Positions 24,301 to 36,956 of a DNA stretch of 64,000 nucleotides are shown one piece after another. The position numbers and the translations under genes are program-made. Source of the stretch: Geosiphon pyriformis (taxonomy: Eukaryota; Glomeromycota; Glomeromycetes; Archaeosporales; Geosiphonaceae); assembly GCA_016748015.1 (NCBI GenBank), contig JAAOMT010000618.1, positions 85,129-149,128 of the forward strand, written 5' to 3'. The number at the start of each line of letters is the position of its first letter. The first letter of the stretch is position 1. The notes beneath the pieces were generated by a model. It was not told the DNA's origin. It made no database searches and saw nothing but the letters and a program-made list of their open reading frames with translations.

Positions 24301-26010
24301 GGGGATCATAGAAACCCAAGCTCTTTTCCAAAGGACTGGAACCTTACTGATATCTAGACAAAAATTCAAGAGACCTAACAAACACTTAAGCATATCATCA
24401 CTACAATGTTTCCATAGCTCGTTAGAGATACTAAACAAGCCAGCTGCTTTGCCATCAGGTAGATCCAAAATTACTTTCACCAATTCACTGAAATAGATGT
24501 CATTCATGACATCAGAGAAGGCATCATCTCTCACATAATCCAAAGGTGCATATTGGTGAGTCCACCTGGAGGGCATTACTGAAGGTAATATACACTCCCT
24601 TGTCTAGTTAACCATGATACTGTCGACCCTGCTTTTTACCTCAATTGGATCCAAAACCAGTTCATCGCCTATGACCAAGTGGTCCAAAACAACTTTACAA
24701 AAAGGCCACTCCAAAATACTCCTAATTATGCCACCTTTGTTAGAACTGAAATTCTCCATGTGTTTATTGATAGCACTCCAGATTGCTGTATTCTTTACTA
24801 TTCTGGATTCATAATACTTAGACTTCTTATAACACTTCCTAACCTGAGACAGATGCTTGAAAACCTCCACTGAATCAGCCCCATTTTGAACCAAAAAATC
24901 AAACTTGAAAGCCTCTTTATAATCAACTAGAAACCATCTCTTGATTAGACGATCACACTTATGCTTATCACCTGTATTTAAACTCTTGATGATCTTTGCC
25001 ACCAACAATTCAAGTCCAAGGAACTTTGATGAATATCTGTTTCTTAAACAGTCAAATTCACTAAACCAGTGTCTAGAAAACATAGCATCAGCAGCTCTTA
25101 CCATAATTCCACACAACACGTTCCACATCTCATCCAGATTACCAAGAACCTTAGCACTCAAGAAACTGCTTATGATTAAAGACAGAGCAGCAGACACATT
25201 ATCCTTAAAACATAACCATTTGAGAGGGTCAGCATTCTTAAAGTCAAACTTCCATCTGTCTCTGTTGGTTTGTTTGCGAATACTGTTTAGTTAAACATCA
25301 AAAAAACCCCCCAATCCAATTGAAATTGAAATCATCTTATGGTCCATGTCAAAAAACTCCAAAACCATGCCAATGTTTTGCTTCATCAGAGCAGAAACTA
25401 AATTTTTACTGACAAAAATATAATCAATAACTTTTTTCACATTTCTGAAATTGCTCCATATAAGTGAACTAACCAAAGAATGTTTTTTGAAAGAGTTAAC
25501 AAGACCTAGATCCACGCATTTTCTAAGACTAGCACTTTTCTTGGTATCTGATTCATTGAAGTCCCCATCCAAGATAACAAAAAAACTTGAGTTGATAGCA
25601 CTAGCAATCAAGGAGTTGACAACAAGAGCCTGACCAAAACACACACCAGCAAACACACCTGTGTAGATACCCATAATTGTAACCGAAAGTTTGCCCTTAA
25701 ACAAGAGCCGAATTGAAATCAACCGACCAGGAATCTCATCAATCTTTGAAACATGCTGAGCCACAGAAAAGTTCATAATAACAGCCACGCCAGTACCAGA
25801 AGAACCTGTATCAAGACCTGACATGAAAATGCGAACACCAGAGAACTTATTCATGATCCACGGCTTAACACCAGATTTTAACTTTGTCTCCGTAATGATA
25901 GAAATGTTATTTCCAGACTCCATGTGTCATCTAACTACATCACCTTGTTTGGCAGAAACATTTACACCTCTCACATTACATGTTACAATTCTCCAAACCA
26001 AACTGTTCAT
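21326..26010 (-). pseudogene. LINE C ORF2: endonuclease-RT-RNase H polyprotein (degenerate)
   Basis: Begins at ATG 26010-26008 (MNSLVWRIVTCNVRG). Endonuclease to about 25300 (ITETKL, LDGDFNESD, DMDH). RT about 24560-23500 (LPDGKAAGLFSISNELWKH, MCKAYDSVGW, GLDQGEVFSLLLWRIFYDP) with the catalytic box AFVDD changed to AFVNN. RNase H about 22610-22190 (YTDSSLF, TELHVVV, TDSQAVIDA, NDKANALAGHA), here with all acidic positions kept. Cys/His motif degraded (CLMYGDIELLDHVFTC) near 21860. A frameshift near 23480 and stops near 25920, 25290, 24600, 24165, 23088, 22135, 22085 and 21570 inactivate it. Confidence 0.87.
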
Positions 26011-27860
26011 TAAGATAAAGAAGAGACTACAGAACTCGAGCCAGCACACATCTAATCTAACTTCTCCAATACTGAACAAACTGAAACTTTAAGAGCCATC
26101 AACTTCAACTCCAACCAGTTCATTTTTGAAGTCAAAATTTTTGAACTACTTGAACCTAAATTTGAGACACCAGAGGAAACTGAAAAGGGAGGAAAAACCA
26201 CAGGCTTAGGATCATTCAGAACCATATCTGAACCAAATTCTACATTTGCTGTAACAAGAATAACCAAGGGCTGAGAAGAAAAGACAAGAGCCATGGGCAC
26301 CAGATTCAAATTGTCAAGTTTGTTTACAATACCAGACACCTTATCTGTGAGAAGTTCCAAAAAATGCTCCAAAGAAATGAGACAAGTTTCCAAAAATGAA
26401 TTAACAGGAACCACAAGAGACGAGTAACCAACCACATCTGAGGCACCAAAAGAGAAGCCAAAACCAGAACCAGAACCAAAATGAGGACCATTAGACAAAG
26501 ATACCAGAGAGACAACCTGGACCCATGATTTGTCACCAAATGCAGCCAGTCAAGAAATAGGCACACTCTTTTTCACATATAGCTTGGCCAACTGGAGGCA
26601 GTTCTCATCAGAAACAACTCTTTTAAATGACTTGAAAAGTTTAGGAGAAGTTGAGATCTCAGCATCACACTTTAGAACAAAATGACCAAGTTTTCCACAC
26701 CGTTTACACCGAACCAGATCCAATCTAGCCCAAAAAAGTTTCACCCCACCAAAAATAGGCTCCATACAAAACGCAGACTCCAATATCTTATCATTTTCAA
26801 AACAAACCACAGCACAATGAACTCTATTGCCAGTGTCTAAGAATCGATTTATGACACAAGTTTTTTCACCAGCTCCTGCCAAAAGATTACCAAGATCATA
26901 AGCCATTGTTTCCACCAGCAAAGTAAACAAAAGCGCCTTATACCGATCTCTAGATGTCTATGTCTTATGATCCCCTACAGCTTTGACCACGCGCACTGAA
27001 TTTTTCCCAATTAAGAATAACTACTCAGCTGCCAACTGATCTGCCTGACTCGATTCGGCAAACTCCATTACAGCCTTCTGCCACAGCCTAATGAGTTGCA
27101 ATCAGATTGACACCACTTGACCAAACTCAGATACTGTGGTGACAATCATTTCTTTTGGCATATCTATGGGAATTTTTTTGATTACTACGGCCTGATCTGA
27201 AGGAAATCCTTGTCTCTTAAGATCACTGTTTACAATGATGTTGTTATTTTTGGCCAATGAGGCAGCCTTCTCCATGCTTGCTTCAGAGGTGAAGGTAGAT
27301 CTGATGATCTCTTCAAATTTTGAAGAGGTAGTGGCCCCTCCAAAACCATTGATTCCTGAAAATAATTTTCTTATGACCTGAGTTTTGGTCGTTGTTGATT
27401 TCTTTTCTACAGCCGAAAGATTGATGTCCAAAGTGAAAGATTTTTTCACAGCTACTTCCACCTGAGTTCTAATGATTTTGGGATCAATCCACGCCTTATC
27501 CAAAGAGAAAGACTTATGGGAAGAAAGAAAAACCTCTTCTTCCTCCTCCATGTCATAATTAATAGAGCCGAGAAGGGAGCCAATAATTGCACTATTATTG
27601 AAACACTTGGCTTGGGGTGTATTTATCTTGAAATCAGATACTTCTTCACTTTCGGAAGCCTTCTCATCAGTATCTATGCTATTAGACTGCCTGATCACTT
27701 GACCAGACCTATTACCTTTGAGAACCACACCTTTACTTGAGAGCTTAACACCACCGGGAGGTATTTTAATCTTATAACTTGAATCACTACCAACTGAACT
27801 AGAAGTTGGAACTCTGGTCGACCTTTTTTTAGCACCAGTATCACTCATGGGAGCAGTCAA
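26010..27860 (-). pseudogene. LINE C ORF1: RRM-like/CCHC nucleic-acid-binding protein (degenerate)
   Basis: Starts MTAPMSDTGAKKRSTRVPTS. The N-terminal third is Ser/Lys-rich; an RRM-like segment lies around 27200-27060 (AVVIKKIPIDMPKEMIV, then LWQKAVMEFAES); an intact zinc knuckle CKRCGKLGHFVLKC (C-X2-C-X4-H-X4-C) lies near 26690; a Ser/Val-rich region and a C-terminal helix (NWLELKLMALKVSVCSVLE) follow. Stops near 27102, 26955, 26548 and 26050 break it. It ends at TAA 26012-26010, which shares its last A with the ORF2 ATG. Confidence 0.82.
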
Positions 27861-29858
27861 GACAACAATAAAAGGATTTGGTTCTTGTAAAGTGTTGGAA
27901 GACAGTATGAAATAACAGAAAAAACTTCTTTTAAAATATGATTCTTTTTCAGGAATTTGGGATGAAAGAGAGAAAAAAGATCTTATAAATAATAATAAAA
28001 AACAAAATTATATAACAATAAAAATAATTAAAAAGTAATTAAATTTTAACAAGCAAATTAAATAAATAAAATTTAATATACAAATTAATTTTATAATATT
28101 TTAATTATTATTTTTTTCAAAAGATAACAAAAAAATAAAAAAATAATTTATATTGTTAATAAAAAATAATACATTAATATAATTTTATATTTTATGTTAA
28201 TACTTTTAAAATTTAATATCAAAAATTATTTGGATTTTTAATAAGTATTTATTCAATATATTTTACAATATAATTATACAAATAAAAAAAAATTAAAAAA
28301 AATAAAAAGTTAAATAAAACAAATAATATTTACATAATTTAAAACTTATATTTTTTATTTATAATATTTATTATATATATATTTTTTAATTAATAATAAT
28401 TATAAAAGTTAAATAACAACAAAAATTTCTTAAAGACATAAATATTTAAAGTAATCTAATTATCTAAGTTAATTAAAATCTTATTAAAAAATAAAACACA
28501 ATTTAATAGTAAAGTAAAACTTATAAAGCTTAGTTGCTTAATAAGTTTTTTTATTTTAAATACAATAAACATAATATTAATAACATTAAATTTTATATTT
28601 ATTATATTTTTAATAAATATAATTTTATTAATATAAAAAATCTATTTTGAAAATTTAAACCAAATATTTTAATAATTTTAGAAATTAATAAATTAAATTT
28701 GAATAATTTAAATAATATTTTGGTTTTAATATTATTAAAATTATAAGACCAAATTTTTTTGAATATTTATTAATTAAATTATATATAATATTATAAATAA
28801 AAATCTATATTAATTTTATATTACCAACATTTTTAAAATTATAAAAATTAATTATTTTTAACAAAAAAACATTTTTAAAATAAGTTTACTTAATATTATT
28901 TATATTTTTATCAATTTTTATTTATTTTTTTTTGTAAAATAGTTAATTATATATTTAGAAAACTATTTAATCTAATTAAAATAAAAATATTTTTGTAATT
29001 AATATTAAAAAATTATTTATATTTAAAATTTTTTAACTAATTATATTAATATTTAATAATACAAAAAAAAATATAATTAATTGTTTTTTTAATTTTTTGA
29101 GAATTTTTTTATATTATTGTTTTAATTATAGAATAATCCAATAAAAAATTAACCAAATTAAAATTTATTTATTTTTTAAAGTTAATATATTTCTTAAAAT
29201 TATTTTTATTAAAGTTATTATTTAAAATTACAAAAAAACTCTTATTTATAATCTTAATTATCAAAAAATCAATATTTTTAGCTTAAATTATATTGTTTTA
29301 AAGAAGTATTAGTATAAAGCTCCAAAATTAAAACAAAAAACTTATTTTTAAATAACAATTTAATTATCAATTATTTTAAAAATTATATATATATATGCTA
29401 AACCAAATTATTGTTTATGATAATTATAATTTTAGAATCTAAATAATTAATATTTAAACTAAAAATAAAAATTTTTATATTATTAAATTTGTTTTTAATT
29501 CAAGATTTTATTTAATTATTTAATTTTATTTTAATAATTATAAAATCCAATTTGTTTATATTTTAAAATTATTTTATAATATTTTTTGTTTTACAATATT
29601 GTTTATGTTTTTAATATTATATATAGTAATTTTTAAATCAAATTAGTTATTAAAAAAGAAAAAAACCAGTATTAATACATAATTAATTCAGCTTTACAAA
29701 CATTAATTAAATAATAACAATAATAAAAATATAAAAATAGTAATTTTTTATGAAAAATTTTGGAAATTTTTGGTAATTATAATAATAATATTAAAATTAA
29801 TTTTAATTAAAAATTATATATTTGTAATTTTATTTATAATAGTATTAATAAGATATTG

Positions 29859-29865
<7 letters not shown>

Positions 29866-29889
<24 letters not shown>

Positions 29890-29903
29890 ATAAAATAAAA
29901 TTT
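29866..29903. repeat. (AAAAT)n microsatellite
   Basis: Seven near-perfect AAAAT units within the AT-rich desert. Confidence 0.85.
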
Positions 29904-30384
29904 TTAAGATATTAAATATAATAATAAAATTATTTTATTACTGAATTAAGTAGTCATTTAAATAAATTAATCAAATACTATAATAAAAATAATTGTTTAT
30001 AGATAAATAGATGTATACATATTTTAGATTTTTGAAAAAAATTCTAAATAAAAATTTCTTTAACATTAAATTACCAACTTCAAAAAATATTTTAATTATT
30101 TAAATTAATTGCAAATAATATGTTATTTAAGAAATTATGTATATATATTTTAACAAAGGTATAATAAAAATAAATGAATAATTAATACACCTGGTTTCTT
30201 ATTTTTATCAAATTTCATATACATTTCAAATTGGTTTTTTTTTTGAGATAAAAATTAAACAATATTTTCAACATATTGTATTTTTTGTGTTTAAAAGATT
30301 TTTCACTGAAAATTCAAATATCATTTTATTAAATTGTAGTGTAATGCTTAAATCATTAATTTTATTTTTGAATCTTTAATTCTA

Positions 30385-30409
30385 ATATATATATATATAT
30401 ATATATATA
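30385..30409. repeat. (AT)n microsatellite
   Basis: Twelve AT units in a row, about 600 bp upstream of the kinase start codon. Confidence 0.9.
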
Positions 30410-31002
30410 CATTCACTTTAAGTTTGAATTTAACACATTGAGATTCGAAAGTTTACGGTTGAAAAGCGTCCGTTAATAAAACTTTTCTATTTTAATGTTA
30501 AACAAATCACAATAACAAATATATAGTTATTTTCATAAAAATATCTATTATTAAAGCATAATCTCGAAATTATTTTATTTCAAAATATAAAGCCAAATAA
30601 ATAAAATTATTAAATAAATTAAAGGCTTAATATCTAAGTAAATTTATGTCGAGTTTAATTCAATATAAATTGATTAATAAAGGTTATTTTTTTAATAACT
30701 CGTTTAGGCAACAAGACAATAAGACAATGGGGAAACTTGTTTAGCGTCCTTCTTTGTGTACTATTGCTACTTATTTTTAGTATGATTTGTAACGAATCAC
30801 AGTCTGATGAATAAGGTTAATAAATTGATTTGTTATATTATATGCGAACATGGAAGAAACAACATAAAATAAGAACTCGTCTTTAGACAAATAACTTTCT
30901 AAACGTGACTATCAAATAAACCTTTTAAAGAAACCCTCTTTCGAATAATAAGACTTATTCAAATTTTATCCTTCTATATATCTTTTGTTCTTTATTCACA
31001 TT

Positions 31003-32752
31003 ATGGAAAACAAAGAAATTAATAGATATCATCTAGATGCTCATGATTGTAATAAATGTGATAGATGTCAACGGAGTATTCTAAATAATATTTATAATTA
31101 TTGTATTGTATGCCAATTCATATTTTTTAAAAAACATTATAAGGACTTTTCAAGCGGCAATGAAGAAGTTGATGAAATAATTAAGAATCCAATCTATATT
31201 CCATCTAATGATGAAGATAACTATCATGATAGATTGAATTACTATGAATGGATTTCATGGGAGCGTTTGTTGAATATCAAGGAAATTGCTAGAGGAGGGT
31301 TCGGTATAATTTATAAAGCAACCCTAATTGATGGATTAATTGATTCATTGAGTATAAAGCATTATGGTTCAATGGAATATGAAAGAGACAGAATAGGCAA
31401 AGAAGTAGCAATAAAATTTATAAAAACCAACGGTTCAGAAGTGATTAAAGAGGTAAAAAAAATTATTATTATTATTATTATTATTATTATTTATATTTAC
31501 TGTTTAATTCATATTTACCTATTATTTATTTATTTACTGTATATTATCTATTCACTTTTTTACACTGTGTTGATAGTTAAATATTCAAAGAGGTATGTTA
31601 ATCAAGGGCTATCTATTCAATATCTCTTCAATATATGGGATTACGCAAAACGCTGAAACACTCGAGTATGGAATTGTGATGGAGTTTGCCAATCATGGAG
31701 ACCTGAGAATATATTTATCAACAAATTTTCATTCTGCGAGTTGGCTTGATAAATTAAGGATCGTTCATGGAATAGTCAACGGGCTTGAGGAGATTCATTC
31801 TTCTGGTACGGTTCATCGTAACCTACACCCGGGCAACATCCTACTTGTAGAAAATCTATTTGGCTGTAAGCCTAGAATTGGAGACCTCGGATTATCTCAA
31901 CCTACAAACCCTCAAACAACAACAGAAACAACGGCATCAACATCGAACTCAGAAACGACAACAAGTTCAAGAACAACAGCAGCAGCAACAACAACAATAA
32001 CAACTACAACAAAAACAATAACAACAATAACAACAAAAACAACAACGGATGAGAAAAGATATATGGAGTGATTCCATACATCCCACCAGAAGTTTTAAAA
32101 GGAGAAAAGTTTACAACGGCTGGTGATATTTATAGTTTTGGCATGATATTATGGGAATTAGTAACAGGAAAACCTCCCTTTCATGATTATTCTCATGATA
32201 ATATCCTTATAATGGCTATTTTAAATGGGGCTAGGCCTAAGATTACCTTCCCACTTATTCCACCTTCAATTGCCGAAATAATTAAAAAGTGTTGGCATCC
32301 TAATCCTAAGAATCGTCCTACTGCCAAGGAAGTTGAAAAGAAGTTGGAGGAACTTGAATATATAGATGAAGAGTTTGAGAATGAGAATCAGTTTAAAGAA
32401 TCAGAGAAATACGTAAAAGAAATGTTAAAGAACGACTCAAAAACAACAACTCACATTCATCCAGGAGCAGTTTATACAAGTCGCCCTTTAATTTTGCAAA
32501 TGATGGATTTTTCTAAAGGTTAGTTGATTTGATTTGATTTGATTTAATTCATAAAAGATAAACTTTTTAATTGATCATTCCTTTGATTTAATTATTACAT
32601 ATTAAAAATTTACCTTAATTTATTTTACTTTATAAAAGAATTAGTCTATTTGCCTGAAGGTAAGAAATTATATCTATCATTAATCATTAATCATTATGTT
32701 CACATTTAACACTTATTTTTTTTACTTTTTAATATATTTAGACGATTCTTAA
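31003..32752 (+). pseudogene. Rhizophagus-type protein kinase with HRD-to-HRN change and frameshift
   Basis: Exons as I read them: 31003..31452, 31577..32518, 32639..32659, 32742..32752, all GT-AG. A start at 30985 (MFFIHIMENK) is also possible. The N-terminus has a CXXC-rich patch (CNKCDRCQ, then CIVC). Kinase motifs: Gly-rich loop ARGGFGIIYKA, VAIK lysine, EVIKE as helix C, then at 31811 VHRNLHPGN, where the catalytic HRD aspartate is Asn (codon 31820-31822), and GDLGL in place of DFG. Next comes a Thr-rich run (31913-32049) of ACA-type triplets, after which the frame must shift to read YGVIPYIPPEVLKGEKFTTAG, DIYSFGMILWELVTGKPPF and CWHPNPKNRPTAKEV. The shift probably arose by slippage in the triplet repeat, so the gene is likely broken; an unseen intron there could rescue it, but its catalytic base would still be missing. 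Confidence 0.78.
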
Positions 32753-33267
32753 TCGATTAATTTTATTAGTTAGTTTATCTTTTTCATTAATTATAAAAAA
32801 AATAAAAAATTTATGAATTTATTTTAATATTTTAAAGTATACATATTTTTATTAATTTATTATAAATGGTATTTTCTCTTACTTAAAAAATATCAAAATA
32901 AAACTACTTATTCAAAAATTTTTAATAATTTGTAGTTGGTTTTAAATATTATTAAAGCTATTAGTGTTTTTAAAAAAAAAGTGCTTTGATTTTTATTAGA
33001 TTAATTCAATTTTTAAAATTAAGTAACTCAATAAGTTGATTAATTAAAACATATATAAAATACAACTTGTTTTGTTTTTAAAATTAGTAAAATTCAATAT
33101 ATTAAGCAAATTAATTAAAGCCAGTTTTAATTAATATATTAATATTATTTTTATTTAAAAAAAAGTTATTGTTTATAAACAAATTCAAATTAAATATTAT
33201 ATTAATAAAATTATAATAAAACTGGTTTAAATATTAAAAAAATTGAATAAAACCAATTTTTTATTTT
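32753..33267. other. AT-rich spacer downstream of the kinase
   Basis: A/T-rich sequence between the kinase stop and the tail of LINE E; no coding frame, terminator or identifiable repeat. Confidence 0.6.
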
Positions 33268-35822
33268 TATTATTATTATTATTTTTTATTCATTTAATGA
33301 GTGAGGTCCAAATACTATCTAGTGCTATACATCAAAAAAATGATCTAAACTAGGCATAAATCATGCACTTTCTATACATGACCAGCCACTTGAGCTAATT
33401 AAAACAACACTACGCAGCTATGTGAACTGAAACTGGATTACCTATATCTGAAAAAAACAAACAAGATTTGCAAAAACCAAAACAAATACCAAAAGCATCA
33501 GCAACACTAAGCAATTTAACTACTCTATCAGAAAACCTCAAAGCCAAACCAGAAACTGAGACAAAAGCCAAACTGTCAAGTGGAATCAACTCATTTTTTT
33601 CCATATAAGCTCAATGTTTAGCATAAACTGTCCAAACATTTTCTCTAAAAACTAGACCAAGTGAGCATACAAACTTAACAATTTTCAAACCAGCAATCTT
33701 GAGATCATGAAAGACAAAAACAGTCTCGCAAAACCAATCATCAAAAACAAAACTCTTACAAAGAGCCGTGAACACAGAGGAATCAGAAACACAGGACAAC
33801 AACATCTGTAAAACTCCTGAGAAAGAATAAGAGAAACTGGAAACCACTTTCTAGAAATTTACATGAAATTCCAATAACCAATATCAAACAAATTCATTAA
33901 CTCTACAAGAAAACAAATGATCTGACACTTCAATGTTATCACAATATAAGCACAGCACACTAGAATAAAGTCTATTATAAAGATGCTTCCGAATGGCAAC
34001 TGGCAGCTGATAGTGCAAAGCTTTTATGAAGTAAGTATGTGTATTAACCAAGAGACTGCTAGTGAAAATAGTGGACATGTGCAAATTAAAAGGTCACATC
34101 AATAATGAACAAAGCTAATCAATCTCAGAGTCAAATTGCCTGCCAAAAACTTAAAACCAGAACCAACTTCCTAGCATGCATAACAAACTAAACAATAAAT
34201 ATTATGGACAAAATATTTGGAATTGTCAAAAATAACACTATCATCAGCTGTTATGAAAGGTTCACTCAAACAAGAAGAAAAATACCAACCAGAAAAAGAA
34301 GTGGTACCAGCAATTGCATCTGTGTGCTTATTCTCTGAAATGCCAAAGTGACCTTTTACCTTATGCCAGCTAACCCTTAAATTCTTATTGCAAATAATGT
34401 TAACAATATAACAATACTTAACCCAACACTGATTACAAAAGTCAGAACACACCAGATCCAATTCCGACTTATAAGCATCCAAAACAAATTGACTATCTGA
34501 AAACAAATGAACAGAATTTGATAAGAGAACACACTCTAGAGCCAACACAATAGCCTGCAACTCCACCAAAATAGATGATATTAAACTTGACACACTAATG
34601 TCCAGACCCAAATCAATATCCTCAAAAAAAATGGCAGTAGCAGCTTTACAGCTCTCTGTGCCCAGATTACTAAAAGATTCATCCATGTACACTAACAAAC
34701 TGCTAGTATCAACCTATGAAAGATAATTACAAACAGACACAAAATCACTAAATTCAAGAATGTTTAAAGGATCAACACTACCCAAAACTGAAGGATGGGT
34801 GGAAAAGGAACCCACACCATTGAGAAATGCAACAGAAAGCCTAAACTATTCAGAAATAGAGCCACAGAGGTCCAATCTTTTCTAATGCTTGAAGGTATAC
34901 CAATCAAAAACAGCATTATGATAATCATGAAGTTGATTCACAAAGACAATACTATATCACCAGAGAGAGAAGAGAAACTTAAGAAACTCCAACTCACCCA
35001 GAACAGCAAACATTAGAATTTCACTGCAAAACCGAAAGAGATTGGCCAAAGAGCCACCCAAGCATAAATTGCAATCAAAAAAAACACTAACCATGCCTGC
35101 CAGAAAGTTATCAAAAGTACTAACACAAATACAAACAAGAGAATTCAATAGATGAACAGAGTACCAATACAAAACTTGCAAGTTATGAGACCTGTAAGAA
35201 AACAAATGATCCAAAATACCACCAGAGTTTGCAAAACTAACAAGAGAAGCAGTTTTACTTTCAGATTGAACTTAAACAAAAGATTTCAAACCATAAAAGG
35301 AGGGATGGTGAATTGTATCACTAAAAAAATCATATGGCAAACCAGATTTGAGCTTCAAGCCCCTATAAATCAGAGCATTTCACTTGTTGCACATACCAAT
35401 AGGAATAAAGCTGAACTGTATTCTATAGCTGACTATAGGATAGAGAACTGCCAATATCAAATACAAGAGCTGTTTATCTGAGACAGCCTTTTTCAGGACC
35501 AGATTGGTAAAAAATTGAACATTTAAGTTTGCCTTAGCCAAACTAGGCTTCAAAAGACTCTCTGTTGAAAGCAAAATACCTAAATACTAATGAGATTTAC
35601 CCTTTTTGGCAATAGAAATAGACAAGCCACTAATAAAAAGAAAAGAATTGCTGACTCTGCTATTGATAAGAATGACCACTGTCTTGTTATTATTAATAGA
35701 AATGTCATTCATCTGAAAAAATTCACTAGCAATATTGAGAATATGTTGAGTAGCATTTTGACTGTTACCAACCCAAATTGTATTGTTAACAAAAGCACCA
35801 GCAGCAAAAAAAAAAGAGTCCA
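33268..35822 (-). mobile_element. LINE copy E: 5'-truncated
   Basis: The 3' end carries a TAA-rich tail (TTATTATTATTATTATT on the plus strand near 33268) and the family 3' UTR (GAGTGAGGTCCAAATACTAT). Homology to copies B-D stops near 35822, inside the RT domain just before the catalytic box. It therefore holds the RT end, RNase H and C-terminus only. Ends are approximate to about 10 bp. Confidence 0.82.
33410..35822 (-). pseudogene. LINE E ORF2 fragment (RT end, RNase H, C-terminus)
   Basis: RT box AFVNNTIWVGNSQ near 35790 (both catalytic Asp changed to Asn), post-RT region KPSLAKANLNVQFFTNLVLK (35380-35570), RNase H about 34700-34290 (ELQAIV, FSDSQFVLDA, ENKHTDAIAG; the first acidic position reads YMDES), Cys/His motif CLYCDNIEVSDHLFSC near 33940, and the C-terminal block with LSVADAFGICFGFCKSCLFF. 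Stops and small indels separate these blocks. Confidence 0.8.
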
Positions 35823-36166
35823 GCCTGAGATTTAGTGTAACCACTTTTGGAATTTTTTATTTTTTACAAAAAAAAACAGATTTTAAAAAAATAATACTAA
35901 GAAATACTAAAAAAAATATTTTTTTTAAATATTTTAACAAAATTAATAATAGTAGTTTTAAATGTAAAAAAAGTTTGTTTTTTTGTTTTTTGATTTTTTT
36001 AAACAATTTAAGATTTTAAGTCTGTAATTATTTTTTTTTTATTACAAGTTTTACAAGTAAAGTCTAACTGCTATCTAGTACATAAAACCAAACTAAGTGG
36101 AACCAACTAAACACAGCTTATACATAGACTACATGTGGCCAGCCACTTAGACCAGACAAGGCAACA

Positions 36167-36956
36167 CTACACATCTATGACAACAAAAGCATTACCATCC
36201 AAACCAGAAAAAAAACAACATAATTTGTGCCTACCAAATTTAACAGCAAAAGATTCTACAACACTAAACATATGAACAATGCCAGCTGACAATATAGAAA
36301 CTACACTGCTGGACAAGCCAGAAACCACACTATTATCTCCAACCAAGCCAGTCTTTTCCATCTCCACTCTATACTTGGCCCTAACAGACCATATTAGAAT
36401 GCACTGCAATTCCACCACAAATCTGATGTATTCCACAAGAGTCTGAATAATTTTCTTTTTTCCATCAAAAACTGAAACAGCTTTAACATACCAATCTCTT
36501 ATTACAAAACTCTTGTATACTGCTGTGTAAAGACTCATATCCAAAGAACATGATGAGAGCAAAAGCAGAATAGCAGATGGAAATGAACTCAAAAGACCAG
36601 TTATTGACATTCATTTATTAGCAGCTTCAGCCAAAATGTTCCCGCAGAGACCAAAATTACCAGAACAAGTAAAAACATGATCAGAGAACTTCACCTCACC
36701 ACACAGCAAACACAAAACACCAGGATAACTTCTGTTATACAACTTTTTTTTAACTGCAACTGGCAGCCACTTATACACAATTTTCATTAAATACATGCAT
36801 AAATTGGCTGACTTTCTACTGGTAAACCCAGAAAGCATGTGTGAATCAGGATGCCAAACAGTCACAGTAGTATCTCAATTTATTTCCTTAATTATAATAT
36901 TTAGAACTATATCAAAACCCAGACCAGTCTCTCAATAAGCACAACATATTAACCAA
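36167..36956 (-). pseudogene. LINE D ORF2, C-terminal block
   Basis: Contains VWHPDSHMLSGFTSRKSANL, the intact Cys/His motif CLLCGEVKFSDHVFTC near 36700, and the conserved tail ending NAFVVIDV at the stop. It is the best match to LINE A. The block is cut at 36956 by the gypsy-1 LTR; a stop near 36608 and others before 36866 break the frame. Confidence 0.82.

Larger units (their letters stand above)
21192..27984 (-). mobile_element. LINE copy C: full-length two-ORF non-LTR retrotransposon
   Basis: 6.8 kb and uninterrupted by other elements, so the best template for the family. Order in element orientation: 5' UTR (27984-27861), ORF1 (27860-26010), ORF2 (26010-21326), 3' UTR and an A9 tail (21191-21200 as T on plus). 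Likely target duplication ATAAATAAT at 21183-21191 and 27985-27993; in such AT-rich flanks a 9-bp match could partly be chance. Both ORFs have several stops, so the copy is not autonomous. Confidence 0.88.
27994..30984. other. AT-rich gene desert upstream of the kinase gene
   Basis: Nearly pure A/T to about 30200, same texture as the LTR-relic deserts but not anchored to an element by eye. It contains an (AAAAT)n run (about 29866-29903) and an (AT)12 run (30385-30409). From about 30420 GC content rises and 30640-30984 is probably the kinase promoter region; no specific regulatory site is recognised. Confidence 0.65.

Noticed and set aside
31453-31576. ATT-triplet run as coding poly-Ile in the kinase
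   Set aside because: It lies in an intron: donor GAG|GTAAAA and acceptor GATAG restore the frame between helix C and the beta-4 segment.
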